From the NCBI GenBank assembly GCA_028870615.1, contig JAGWPH010000019.1:1-6496 (forward strand): a DNA stretch of 6,496 nt, in the 5' to 3' direction. The DNA is from Betaproteobacteria bacterium. GTDB lineage: Bacteria; Pseudomonadota; Gammaproteobacteria; Burkholderiales; Ferrovaceae. This document shows positions 1 to 6,496 of the stretch, in pieces (position 1 is the stretch's first letter; every line of letters begins with the position of its first letter). Made by a program: the position numbers and the translations under genes. The notes under the pieces are model-generated. The model saw nothing but the letters and a program-made list of their open reading frames with translations. It did no database searches and had not been told where the DNA came from.

Positions 1-1
1 C

Positions 2-952
2 TGGTGTTCAACGGTCAGCTATAGTGCGGAATTGTCTTCAGGAATGGACAGTATGTTTGGTGCTGGCACCGCCCAAAGCAGACAGGGACCGGCATGCTAT
101 GCTTCGCAAATGGCCTGCGAATCAGCGCGTCAGTCTGCAATGAACGGCGTATCCTCAACACCGTGTATCCAGCAGGGCGGGCCATCAGGCGCGCTTCAGG
201 GCTCTCAAGGCGTTCCCACTGGGCTGACCCCCATGCAAGGCGCAATGGTAGGTGCTGCTGCGGGTGTGGCTGCGACTGTTGTAGACGCGATTGGAGATAG
301 TATTGTTAAAGCTATTTTGGGTGATCCTGTCGCAGAAAAGAAAGCCGCTCTTCAGAAACAGGAAGAACAGAGGCAGGCAGCGCTGAAGGCCGCAGAGGAA
401 CAGAGGCAAGCCGCAGAGAACCAGAGACAAAAAGAGCTGGCTTTTGCAAACCAGAAAACTGAGCTTCTTCAGGATATGAACGGTGTTCAGCAGACGTTGG
501 GCATAGCCAGTGACACTACAGGGTTTCCCCAACTGCACCAACAGGTCCCGTTCCCGCAAGGCTGGACTGACACGCCCTGGCTGGACCAAATGCAGCGAGA
601 TCTGAGTGCCAACGAACCTCCGCCACCGGTCGCTACAAGTTATCCACAACCGAAAAACCCGCTTCCACCTCCCAAAGCCAACAAGTCGGCCGCTCAAAAG
701 CCATCTCCAACCCAAAGCGCTACCTCAAGTTCAGAGGTCGATCTGGGTGGGAAGCAGGGCATCGTCGACCCCGCAGATTTGAAGAAACACAACCCAAACA
801 ACAACGGGTATCTGCCTCTGGCCAGGTCGGTTCCGTCTCCACAGCCACCCGCTGAGCCCTGGTACAAAAATATAGAAGATTCGCTGACTAATTCTCCGGG
901 CAATATCCCTGGGGCTCCTCAACCAGTAGCGATTACCGGTGTGCGGGGCTGA
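2..952 (+). CDS. Unrecognised envelope-type protein with glycine zipper, coiled coil and Pro-rich tail (5' partial)
   Basis: I do not recognise this gene. The frame has no stop up to the left edge, so the true start probably lies outside; 316 residues are visible. Internal starts exist (TTG at 32, ATG at 44, ATG at 53, the last with AGGA nine bases upstream), but the open upstream frame argues against them. Visible residues in order: an N-terminal stretch with four cysteines (2, 32, 39, 55); a Gly/Ala hydrophobic segment at about 78-107 with GxxxGxxxG at Gly80/84/88; a charged Ala/Gln/Glu/Lys coiled coil at about 112-159 in which the motif QRQ recurs at 11- and then 7-residue spacing; and a Pro/Ser/Asn-rich tail from about 200 to the end. 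Paired cysteines and a glycine zipper suggest export to the periplasm or outer membrane, but no signal peptide is visible, so this is inference. The next gene starts 96 bases downstream on the same strand and may be co-transcribed. Confidence 0.7.
   Translation, partial: WCSTVSYSAELSSGMDSMFGAGTAQSRQGPACYASQMACESARQSAMNGVSSTPCIQQGGPSGALQGSQGVPTGLTPMQGAMVGAAAGVAATVVDAIGDSIVKAILGDPVAEKKAALQKQEEQRQAALKAAEEQRQAAENQRQKELAFANQKTELLQDMNGVQQTLGIASDTTGFPQLHQQVPFPQGWTDTPWLDQMQRDLSANEPPPPVATSYPQPKNPLPPPKANKSAAQKPSPTQSATSSSEVDLGGKQGIVDPADLKKHNPNNNGYLPLARSVPSPQPPAEPWYKNIEDSLTNSPGNIPGAPQPVAITGVRG
335..478 (+). other. Coiled-coil segment coding region with degenerate QRQ repeats
   Basis: Within the first gene, residues 112-159 of the visible protein are almost entirely Ala, Gln, Glu, Lys and Arg. 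The stretches at 362-394 and 395-427 begin with the same residues (EEQRQAA) 33 bases apart, and a third QRQ follows 21 bases after the second. This mix of 11- and 7-residue spacing fits a continuous helix forming a coiled coil. It was read by eye; no coiled-coil score was computed. Confidence 0.6.
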
Positions 953-1035
953 TTTTCCTGATCGCGAATGTATTCAACATAACGTAGCACAGGATCCTCC
1001 GGACTTCAGATGTGGGGATCGTCAGTTTTGGATTC

Positions 1036-1043
1036 AGGAGGAG
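1036..1043 (+). promoter_or_regulatory. Strong ribosome binding site that sets the start of the first ankyrin lipoprotein
   Basis: AGGAGGAG lies with its AGGAGG core seven bases before the ATG at 1049, close to an ideal Shine-Dalgarno. The in-frame ATG at 1010 has no such site and would put 13 polar residues ahead of an otherwise classical lipoprotein signal. The site therefore decides the start at 1049. Confidence 0.85.
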
Positions 1044-1048
1044 CCTCC

Positions 1049-2008
1049 ATGGAATGGCGATCTATTCTGGTTATCGTGGTTACCCTGAGCCTGTCCGGCT
1101 GTGCAGACATTGGCATAGGCGTGGCAGCTCAAAGAGGCGATATTGCTGGCGCAAATGAACTACTGGCCCACGGGGCCAATGTTAACAGTAGAACTGGCTT
1201 TCCTAACAGAACTCCTCTTACTCAGGCCGCTGAGAACGGTCACGTGGAAATGGTTAGGTTCCTTTTGGCTCACGGGGCAAATGTTAATCTAGGTACATTT
1301 CAAACCCCTCCTCCTTTGTGGGCTGCCGCCAAGCACGGCTATGTTGATATAGTGGAGATACTTTTGGATCACGGGGCTGAAATAAATGATCTGCGGAAAA
1401 TATCTGAAGTATGGGGAGTACCTGAAAGATTTTTGATACCCACCCCTCTTATGCTTGCCGCCAAAGGGGGTTATGCAGATGTTGTGAAGATTCTTCTGGT
1501 TCACGGGGCTGATATAAACGTGAAAGACCAATCTGGGAAAACGGCTTATGACTACGCTCTCGCGGATCACCACCCGGAAATCGCCGAACTCATTCGGTCC
1601 TATCCCGAGGTAGCGGCAAAAAGGAAACTCAACGCGAAACTTGACGGCATTGCGCAGGCCTTAAAGTGGCACTTTGATAATACCCCTAAGCCTGAACAAC
1701 CGCAGCCACTGTCGGAGGACTTCCGCAAAGAAATGGTTGCTGGACTGGCAACCGTCAAAAACGCCAAAACACAGGAAGACTATTTGCAGGCTCTGGAGCA
1801 TTTTGCCGAAGCCTCCCGGGTAGATCCTTGTGCCCCTGCCCCCTATGAAGCACTCGGACATATTTCAGAAAGTGTGGGGAGCTATTCAGCAGCCATTGAC
1901 TTCTACAACCTGTATCTTCTGGCGGCTCCCAATGCGCCCAATGCAAGAGCGATTAAAGACCACACTTATGGGCTGGAAGACAAGGCAAAAAGTCAGCAGG
2001 GTGAATAA
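1049..2008 (+). CDS. Ankyrin-repeat lipoprotein with TPR-like C-terminal domain
   Basis: Predicted 319-residue lipoprotein; the function is unknown beyond protein binding or scaffolding, the usual role of ankyrin and TPR folds. Residues 1-18 are a short lipoprotein signal (Arg4, hydrophobic 6-15) ending in lipobox LSGC with Cys18 as the lipidated residue. Ala at +2 predicts outer-membrane sorting by the E. coli rule. Five ankyrin units follow almost immediately, with TPL-position residues at about 22, 55, 88, 132 and 165; the 'LLAHGANVN' type loop recurs. The third-to-fourth spacing is 44 instead of 33 residues, from an 11-residue insertion near 114-131. A basic linker (about 187-220) leads to a domain at 221-314 with a TPR-like helix pair that matches the end of the convergent gene at about 39 of 94 positions by hand. 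The start was chosen from the AGGAGG at 1036-1041; an upstream ATG at 1010 would add 13 residues. Base composition is lower in G+C than purL. Confidence 0.85.
   Translation: MEWRSILVIVVTLSLSGCADIGIGVAAQRGDIAGANELLAHGANVNSRTGFPNRTPLTQAAENGHVEMVRFLLAHGANVNLGTFQTPPPLWAAAKHGYVDIVEILLDHGAEINDLRKISEVWGVPERFLIPTPLMLAAKGGYADVVKILLVHGADINVKDQSGKTAYDYALADHHPEIAELIRSYPEVAAKRKLNAKLDGIAQALKWHFDNTPKPEQPQPLSEDFRKEMVAGLATVKNAKTQEDYLQALEHFAEASRVDPCAPAPYEALGHISESVGSYSAAIDFYNLYLLAAPNAPNARAIKDHTYGLEDKAKSQQGE
1112..1606 (+). repeat. Five-unit ankyrin repeat array (first lipoprotein)
   Basis: Residues 22-186 of the 319-residue protein hold five ankyrin units. Four carry the conserved helix-2 and loop pattern LLxHGAxxN, encoded with a recurring cacgggg core; the fifth unit (from about 165) is a degenerate C-terminal cap. 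Periods are 33, 33, 44 and 33 residues. The array begins only three residues after the lipid-anchored cysteine, so it would sit at the membrane surface. Confidence 0.85.
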
Positions 2009-2161
2009 GGGCTGGAGATAAATGGCACCAAGTGGCGCGCTCTTGGCCTGTGTAGCAAGTGAGACAGCCTGATTGGCTACAAAATCGGTACTCAGGTCAG
2101 CTCCCCACTGAGAATTTTCAGATTCTGAAGCGCTTGAGGATGCTACCCCATTACTTTCTGG
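2009..2161. other. Spacer between convergent ankyrin genes; weak hairpins only
   Basis: This 153-bp stretch separates two genes that run toward each other. Short inverted repeats are visible: CCAAG (2028-2032) with CTTGG (2042-2046); TGTAGC (2051-2056) with GCTACA (2076-2081); CTCAG (2091-2095) with CTGAG (2108-2112); TTCAG (2117-2121) with CTGAA (2125-2129). None is followed by a clear T run on either strand, so I cannot call a standard intrinsic terminator. No small open frame with a good ribosome binding site was seen. Confidence 0.5.
2028..2046 (+). terminator. Weak hairpin downstream of first ankyrin gene, possible terminator
   Basis: CCAAG at 2028-2032 pairs with CTTGG at 2042-2046 around a GC-rich loop, starting 20 bases after the stop of the plus-strand gene. 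Two further G-C pairs are possible if a small bulge is allowed. No T tract follows, so if it ends transcription it would need help, for example from Rho. Low confidence. Confidence 0.2.
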
Positions 2162-3754
2162 CTAATGACCACGTTCCTCAAGGACGTAAATACGATCTTG
2201 TAGGACCTGTGCATCCGGAGCATTGGGCTGCACCAGCAGATAGAGCTTGAAATAACTGGCCGCTTCTTTGTACTTCTTCTGCGACTCAAGGACAGTCCCC
2301 AACGCTTTGTAGGACTCTGGACTCCACGGTGTCAGTCTTGACGCCTTTAAGAAATGGGTCTCGGCCCGCTGAAAGTCCACATCCGTTGTGGCAGTCTTGA
2401 TCGCGTCTATCCCGACGAGCATCTCCTTACGATATTCCTGGTTTAATGGCGGCAAGGTCTTCAACTGGCGGACCGTGTCGAGCAGTTCTCGCAATAGCGT
2501 TGCATAGTACGGGGTCGTGCCAATTAAAGATCCAGGGGGTGTGCTCCGCAAGATGTGAAGGTAGTCGGAGAAAGCCTGGTCGGCATGGCCTGCCTTCTGC
2601 TCATTCTGGGCCTGAATGGCGAGCGGCTGTATTTCATTCTTCCACCTGGTAATTTCATCAGATTGGCGTTGACGTTGTTGCAACGCTTGTATCGCCGGGC
2701 CATCCTGGAGCAGAGCGGCGATGTCACTGTGGCCTTTAGATTTCGCCATAGACAGCGGCGTCATACCGTTCTTGGCACGCGCGTTCACGTCGGCGCCATA
2801 GCCAAGCAACACCTCAGCGACAGCTTGGTGTCCATGAAAAGCCGCATAATGCAGCGGCGTCTCGCCTCTGGTGTTATAAGAGTTCACGTTGGCACCGTGA
2901 GCGAGAAGCGTCTCCACAAGTGTGCGATTGCCATCAAAAGTCGCTAATTCCAGCACCGTACCGCCATCACCACCAAGGGTGTTCACATCGGCGCCGTGAG
3001 CAAGGAGCGTCTCAACTATCGCCAGGTCTCTTTTTCCAATCGCAATGATGAGTGGTGTAGTGCCGTTGTCGACTTGCACATTCGTTCGTGTATTCACATC
3101 GGCGCCGTGTGCAAGGAGTATTTCTACGATAGCTTGGTTTCCGTTAAATGCTGCATTCATAAGCGGTGTTATTCCATCGATACCACGCGCATTCACGCTG
3201 GCACCATGATCGATCAGTAACTCGACGACTGCTTGGTTGCCTTTTCCAGACGCATAGTGCAGCGGCGTACCACCTCGGGCGTTAGTCGCATTCACGTCGA
3301 CGCCATGAGCTATCAGTAACTCGGCAATGGATTGTTTGTCCGATAGAATCGCCTCATGTAATGGCGTTACGCCGCTCTTGGCATGTGCGTTCACATCCGC
3401 GCCATGCGCGAGCAGTACCTCGGCGACCATTTGATTGCCATTGAATGCCGCAGTATGCAATGCCGTGTAACCGTACTCACCGTACCCATTTATGTCTGCT
3501 CCCTGTGCGAGCAGCGCCGACACTTGAGCCACGTTCCCGGAGGCCGCCGCCTGCGCTAGCGGAGTTTCTCCCCTGGTAACAGCGGCTGTTTTTGCTGCTT
3601 CTTCAGCGTTCGCCTTTTGCTTGGCAGCCAATTCCTGCTTGGATATGGCATCCCTGCGCATTTGCTCGCGCTCGCCCGGCGTCGAGCACCCGGACAAGTT
3701 GGCCAGGATTAATAAGCACCCCAAAAAACGTCCTATAAACCAGCGATCACTCAT
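2162..3754 (-). CDS. Large ankyrin-repeat lipoprotein with TPR-like C-terminal domain
   Basis: Predicted 530-residue lipoprotein; the partner and function are unknown. From the ATG at 3754, residues 1-23 form a lipoprotein signal (Arg4 and Arg9, hydrophobic 10-20) ending in LSGC with Cys23 and Ser at +2, so outer-membrane sorting is predicted. Residues 24-61 are a charged Ala/Lys/Glu/Gln-rich linker, probably helical. Nine ankyrin units follow with TPL-type positions at 64, 97, 130, 163, 196, 233, 266, 299 and 332, mostly with the loop 'LLAHGADVN'. Residues 353-436 are helical and Gln-rich with one TPR-like stretch. Residues 437-530 are a TPR-like domain homologous to the end of the convergent gene. 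An in-frame ATG at 3799 would give 545 residues, but it lacks a Shine-Dalgarno and puts 15 residues before the signal. The chosen start has only a G-rich tract (3758-3763) upstream. purL ends 148 bases upstream on the same strand. Confidence 0.87.
   Translation of the reverse strand: MSDRWFIGRFLGCLLILANLSGCSTPGEREQMRRDAISKQELAAKQKANAEEAAKTAAVTRGETPLAQAAASGNVAQVSALLAQGADINGYGEYGYTALHTAAFNGNQMVAEVLLAHGADVNAHAKSGVTPLHEAILSDKQSIAELLIAHGVDVNATNARGGTPLHYASGKGNQAVVELLIDHGASVNARGIDGITPLMNAAFNGNQAIVEILLAHGADVNTRTNVQVDNGTTPLIIAIGKRDLAIVETLLAHGADVNTLGGDGGTVLELATFDGNRTLVETLLAHGANVNSYNTRGETPLHYAAFHGHQAVAEVLLGYGADVNARAKNGMTPLSMAKSKGHSDIAALLQDGPAIQALQQRQRQSDEITRWKNEIQPLAIQAQNEQKAGHADQAFSDYLHILRSTPPGSLIGTTPYYATLLRELLDTVRQLKTLPPLNQEYRKEMLVGIDAIKTATTDVDFQRAETHFLKASRLTPWSPESYKALGTVLESQKKYKEAASYFKLYLLVQPNAPDAQVLQDRIYVLEERGH
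2705..3571 (-). repeat. Nine-unit ankyrin array encoded by degenerate 99-bp tandem repeats
   Basis: Residues 62-350 of the 530-residue protein. Successive T(P/A/V)L positions are spaced exactly 33 residues (99 bp) except the fifth-to-sixth step, which is 37 because four residues are inserted near 222-228. The last unit is a shortened cap. On the plus strand the loop shows as recurring variants of 'gcgccgtgagcaagg'. The units differ enough in sequence that they are not recent identical duplications. Confidence 0.88.
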
Positions 3755-3757
3755 ATG

Positions 3758-3763
3758 CCCCCC
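3758..3763 (-). promoter_or_regulatory. G-rich, atypical ribosome binding site for the large ankyrin lipoprotein
   Basis: On the minus strand a run of six G ends three bases before the ATG at 3754. It can pair partly with the CCUCC of 16S rRNA but is closer to the start than usual. It supports the 3754 start weakly; the signal-peptide layout is the stronger argument. Confidence 0.35.
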
Positions 3764-3804
3764 GTCGGCGACAAATAGACTTCTCCAATTCCGTAGCATC
3801 TTGA

Positions 3805-3834
3805 AGTATGTGCTTAATTTTGTGGTACGGGCAA
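3805..3834 (-). promoter_or_regulatory. Weak sigma-70-like promoter candidate for the large ankyrin lipoprotein
   Basis: Reading the minus strand, TTGCCC (3829-3834) and CATACT (3805-3810) each match the -35 and -10 consensus at four of six positions, with an 18-base spacer. Transcription would start near 3798, giving a leader of about 44 bases before the ATG at 3754 and leaving the alternative ATG at 3799 essentially outside the transcript. Chance matches of this quality are common, so this is tentative. Confidence 0.22.
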
Positions 3835-3902
3835 CGCCGAGCCATACCCAGCATCAATCGATCAAGACAGAGCAGGTTTATGTCAATCCGTTGTGGCGGA
3901 CC

Positions 3903-6496
3903 CTAGCCCACAAACGCCCTGGCATTGCGGAACATGCGCATCCAGGGCCCGTCTTCTCCCCAATCCTTGGGATACCAGGAATATTGCACCGTGCGAAAAG
4001 CGCGCTCCGGATGGGGCATGCAGATGGTGAAACGTCCGTCGGGGGTGGTGAGTCCGGCGATGCCCTGGGGCGATCCGTTCGGGTTGAGGGGATAGGTGGT
4101 GGCAATTGTCCCGTGGCCATCCACATAGCGCAGCGCCACCAGATCGTGCGCCGCTGCCAGGGCGGCATCATCGGCAAAGCGCGCCTGCCCTTCCCCGTGT
4201 GCCACCGGAACCGGCAAACGGCTGCCCGCCATGCCATCGAGAAATATGGACGTGCTGGAAGTCACTTCCAGCAGCACCACGCGCCCCTCGAACTGTTCGG
4301 AGCGGTTGCGCGTAAAGCGCGGCCACAACGCGGCGCCCGGGATCAATTCGGTCAGCGCGCTCATCATCTGACAACCGTTGCATACCCCCAGCGCAAACAC
4401 GTCGCCCCGTTCAAAAAACGCGCTGAACTGATCGCGGGCCCGGCTGTTGAACAGAACGGATTTCGCCCAACCTTCGCCGGCACCCAACACGTCACCGTAG
4501 GAGAATCCGCCGCACGCCACGAATCCCGAAAAATCCTGCAGCGTAACCCGCCCCGCGATAATGTCGCTCATGTGCACGTCCACTGCGGTAAACCCGGCAC
4601 GGTCAAAAGCTGCAGCCATCTCCACATGACCATTGACGCCCTGTTCGCGCAGGACCGCCACGGGGGGCCGTGCACCGGTCCCAATCAGCGGGGCAACGAT
4701 ATCCTGTGCCGGGTCAAAAGTGAGCGCCCAGGTCAGTCCGGGATCGGTGCGATCGGCAATGCGCGCATGTTCCTGGTCGGCGCATTCAGGATGGTCGCGC
4801 AGGGCTTGCATGCGATGCGTGGTTTCCGACCAGATCCGGTGCAGGGTGCTGACGGGTTGGTCCAGCAACGTCACACCCTGGCGCATCACATGGAGGCGGT
4901 CCGCATCGGTCACCTCGCCCAGCACATGCGTGCATTCACCCAACCCCACGGCTGTCAGCACCTTCAACACGGCGGTGCGTTCACTGGAAGCCACCTGGAT
5001 GACAGCACCCGGTTCTTCATTGAACAGCTGCCCCAGATCATCGGCAATGGGGGACAGGCGCGACAGGTCGATGGACGCGCCCCTGCGTGAACAGAACAAC
5101 ATTTCGGCCAGGGTGACCAGCAAGCCGCCATCCGAACGATCGTGGTAAGCCAGCAAACGGCCTTCCCGGTTGAGCCGCTGGATGGCGGTGAAAAATCCCT
5201 TCAGGTCCTGCGGCGCATCCAGATCGGGGGGCACCGCACCAACCTGGCCATAGACTTGCGCCAAGGCGCTGGCGCCCAGCCGGTTTTTGCCGCGCCCCAG
5301 ATCAATCAGGATCAACAGGGATCCGTCGGCGACCCACTGGAGTTCGGGCGTGAGCGTGCGGCGCGCATCGCTACAGCGGGCAAAAGCGGAAACCACCAGG
5401 GACAGGGGCGCAGTGACCGCATGTTCGCCGTCCCGGTCCTGCCAGACCGTGCGCATGGACAGGGAATCCTTGCCCACGGGGATGCTGATACCCAACGCCA
5501 GACACAGCTCCAGCGTCACCGCGCGCACCGTATCGAACAACGCGGCATCTTCGCCTGGCGCACCCGCCGCCGCCATCCAGTTGGCCGAAAGACGGACGTC
5601 CTGCACATCTTCGATGGCTGCGGCGGCAAGATTGGTAAGGGCTTCTGCCACCGCCATGCGGCCCGAGGCCGGGCCCGAGAGCAATGCCACGGGCGCGCGT
5701 TCGCCAAGGGCAAAGGCCTCACCGCAATGATCGGAAAACCCGGCCAGCGTCACCGCCACATCCGCCACCGGAACCTGCCAGGGTCCCACACAGGGATCGC
5801 GGGCACACAGCCCGCCCACGGTGCGGTCCCCGATGGTGATCAGGAACGTCTTGTCGGCAACGCCAGGCAAACGCAACACGCGGGCCAGCGCACCGGCGAG
5901 ATCATTTTCAGCTTCCTCAAGATCGAGCGGCGGCGGAACCAACACCGGCCTGCTGGCGTCGCGGGTCATGCGCGGGGGTTTGCCCAACAGCGCGTCGAGG
6001 TCCATGTCCACCGGAGCACTTCCCAACAATGGGTCGTCGACCCGCAGGCGATGGGCCGCCGTGGCTTCACCCACGATGGCGTACGGGCAGCGCTCCCGCA
6101 CGCAGAGGGCTTCGAACAGGGCCCGGCTGCCGGGGCGGATGGCCAGGACGTAGCGCTCCTGGGATTCGTTGCTCCAGATTTCGCGCGGCGACATGCCCGA
6201 CTCCTCGGAAGGAATCTTGCGCAGGTCGAACACGGCGCCGACGCCCCCGTCGTGGGCCAGTTCGGGAAACGCATTGGACAGTCCGCCTGCGCCCACGTCG
6301 TGAATGGCCAGAATGGGGTTGTCATCGCCCAGTTGCCAGCAACGGTCGATGACTTCCTGGGCGCGCCGTTGCATTTCCGGATTGGCGCGCTGCACCGAAT
6401 CGAAATCAAGCGCTTCGCTGTTGTGGCCACTCTGCATGGAAGAGGCCGCACCGCCCCCCAACCCGATGCGCATGCCCGGCCCGCCCAGCTGGACAA
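3903..6496 (-). CDS. purL: Phosphoribosylformylglycinamidine synthase, long form (N-terminus outside window)
   Basis: Catalyses the ATP-dependent conversion of formylglycinamide ribonucleotide and glutamine to formylglycinamidine ribonucleotide, the fourth step of cytosolic de novo purine synthesis. The visible 863 residues are the C-terminal part of a protein usually about 1,290-1,300 long, so roughly 430 residues lie beyond the right edge. Residues 1 to about 600 cover the rest of the synthetase (PurM/AIRS-like) region: [10 protein letters not shown] near the start, then [44 protein letters not shown] and [10 protein letters not shown]. From about 605 the class I glutamine amidotransferase domain begins ([10 protein letters not shown]), with [20 protein letters not shown], the nucleophile in GVCNGC (first Cys, codon 4380-4382) and HPER carrying the catalytic His (4011-4013) and Glu (4005-4007). 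The triad is intact and no frameshift is seen. The gene is clearly richer in G+C than the neighbouring genes. It ends 148 bases before the ankyrin lipoprotein. Confidence 0.97.
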   Translation of the reverse strand, partial: VQLGGPGMRIGLGGGAASSMQSGHNSEALDFDSVQRANPEMQRRAQEVIDRCWQLGDDNPILAIHDVGAGGLSNAFPELAHDGGVGAVFDLRKIPSEESGMSPREIWSNESQERYVLAIRPGSRALFEALCVRERCPYAIVGEATAAHRLRVDDPLLGSAPVDMDLDALLGKPPRMTRDASRPVLVPPPLDLEEAENDLAGALARVLRLPGVADKTFLITIGDRTVGGLCARDPCVGPWQVPVADVAVTLAGFSDHCGEAFALGERAPVALLSGPASGRMAVAEALTNLAAAAIEDVQDVRLSANWMAAAGAPGEDAALFDTVRAVTLELCLALGISIPVGKDSLSMRTVWQDRDGEHAVTAPLSLVVSAFARCSDARRTLTPELQWVADGSLLILIDLGRGKNRLGASALAQVYGQVGAVPPDLDAPQDLKGFFTAIQRLNREGRLLAYHDRSDGGLLVTLAEMLFCSRRGASIDLSRLSPIADDLGQLFNEEPGAVIQVASSERTAVLKVLTAVGLGECTHVLGEVTDADRLHVMRQGVTLLDQPVSTLHRIWSETTHRMQALRDHPECADQEHARIADRTDPGLTWALTFDPAQDIVAPLIGTGARPPVAVLREQGVNGHVEMAAAFDRAGFTAVDVHMSDIIAGRVTLQDFSGFVACGGFSYGDVLGAGEGWAKSVLFNSRARDQFSAFFERGDVFALGVCNGCQMMSALTELIPGAALWPRFTRNRSEQFEGRVVLLEVTSSTSIFLDGMAGSRLPVPVAHGEGQARFADDAALAAAHDLVALRYVDGHGTIATTYPLNPNGSPQGIAGLTTPDGRFTICMPHPERAFRTVQYSWYPKDWGEDGPWMRMFRNARAFVG

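Larger units (their letters stand above)
3755..3902 (-). other. Gap between purL and the large ankyrin lipoprotein
   Basis: 148 bases with no supported gene. A small inverted repeat TCCG/CGGA (3887-3890 and 3897-3900) lies just past the purL stop, but it is only four pairs and lacks a T run, so no intrinsic terminator is called. A perfect TTGACA on the minus strand (3881-3886) has no acceptable -10 at 16-18 bases. Read-through from purL into the lipoprotein gene is therefore possible. Confidence 0.5.

Noticed and set aside
185..715. Minus-strand open frame of 176 codons
   Set aside because: Antisense to the first gene; it mirrors the Gln/Ala-rich and Pro-rich coding as Leu, Cys and Arg runs and has no recognisable start context.
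953..1035. Possible promoter (CATAAC at 978-983) or terminator around the AGGATCCT palindrome in the gap before the first ankyrin gene
   Set aside because: The -35 side is very poor and the palindrome has no loop or T run; the two genes may simply be co-transcribed.
2555..2947. Plus-strand open frame of 130 codons with repeated residues
   Set aside because: Its repetitiveness is only the reverse strand of the ankyrin array.
3881..3886. Perfect TTGACA on the minus strand after purL
   Set aside because: No hexamer resembling TATAAT at 16-18 bases; the best choices match at two of six positions, so it is not called as a promoter.
3621..5090. Plus-strand open frame of 489 codons
   Set aside because: It lies antisense across the start of the ankyrin lipoprotein and the 3' end of purL, both clearly real. 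Its product is His/Arg/Gly-rich with no domain, as expected for the opposite strand of G+C-rich coding DNA.
5966..6496. Minus-strand open frame of 176 codons in another frame of purL
   Set aside because: Overlaps the well-conserved purL frame completely, and its Trp/Arg/Pro-rich product is a typical frame shadow.
1..6496. tRNA, rRNA, CRISPR array, insertion sequence or riboswitch
   Set aside because: No cloverleaf-like sequence, regular short repeat-spacer pattern, transposase or terminal inverted repeats were seen. The only tandem repeats are those coding for ankyrin units and the short coiled-coil segment.

Overview
The window looks like a stretch of a proteobacterial (Pseudomonadota) chromosome. 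The best anchor is the C-terminal two thirds of purL on the minus strand at the right side (3903 to beyond 6496). It is the long single-chain form of phosphoribosylformylglycinamidine synthase, with synthetase and glutamine amidotransferase parts fused, as is typical of gamma- and betaproteobacteria. I cannot name the genus from the sequence alone.

Layout: (1) 1-952, plus strand: the 3' part of an unrecognised gene, open at the left window edge. It encodes an N-terminal stretch with four cysteines, a glycine-zipper-like Gly/Ala segment, an Ala/Gln/Glu-rich coiled coil and a long Pro-rich tail. (2) 1049-2008, plus strand: a lipoprotein with five ankyrin repeats directly behind the lipidation cysteine and a TPR-like C-terminal domain. 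(3) 2009-2161: a 153-bp spacer between convergent genes, with only weak hairpins. (4) 2162-3754, minus strand: a second, larger ankyrin-repeat lipoprotein with nine repeats and a C-terminal domain homologous to that of the first. (5) 3755-3902: a 148-bp gap with no convincing terminator and only a weak promoter candidate. (6) 3903-6496, minus strand: purL, open at the right edge.

The two ankyrin lipoproteins are tail-to-tail paralogues. They share a domain order (lipobox, ankyrin array, TPR-like tail) but differ in repeat number and in the linker behind the lipid anchor. Both have lipoboxes ending LSGC with no Asp at +2, so by the E. coli Lol rule they would be sorted to the outer membrane. 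The unknown gene upstream is also probably an envelope protein, judging by its paired cysteines, glycine zipper and coiled coil. Spot base counts give 50-55% G+C for the three accessory genes against 77% for one stretch of purL, so genes 1-3 may be an accessory cluster placed beside a core purine gene. What the cluster does cannot be read from the sequence; a periplasmic scaffold or binding role is the most that can be inferred.
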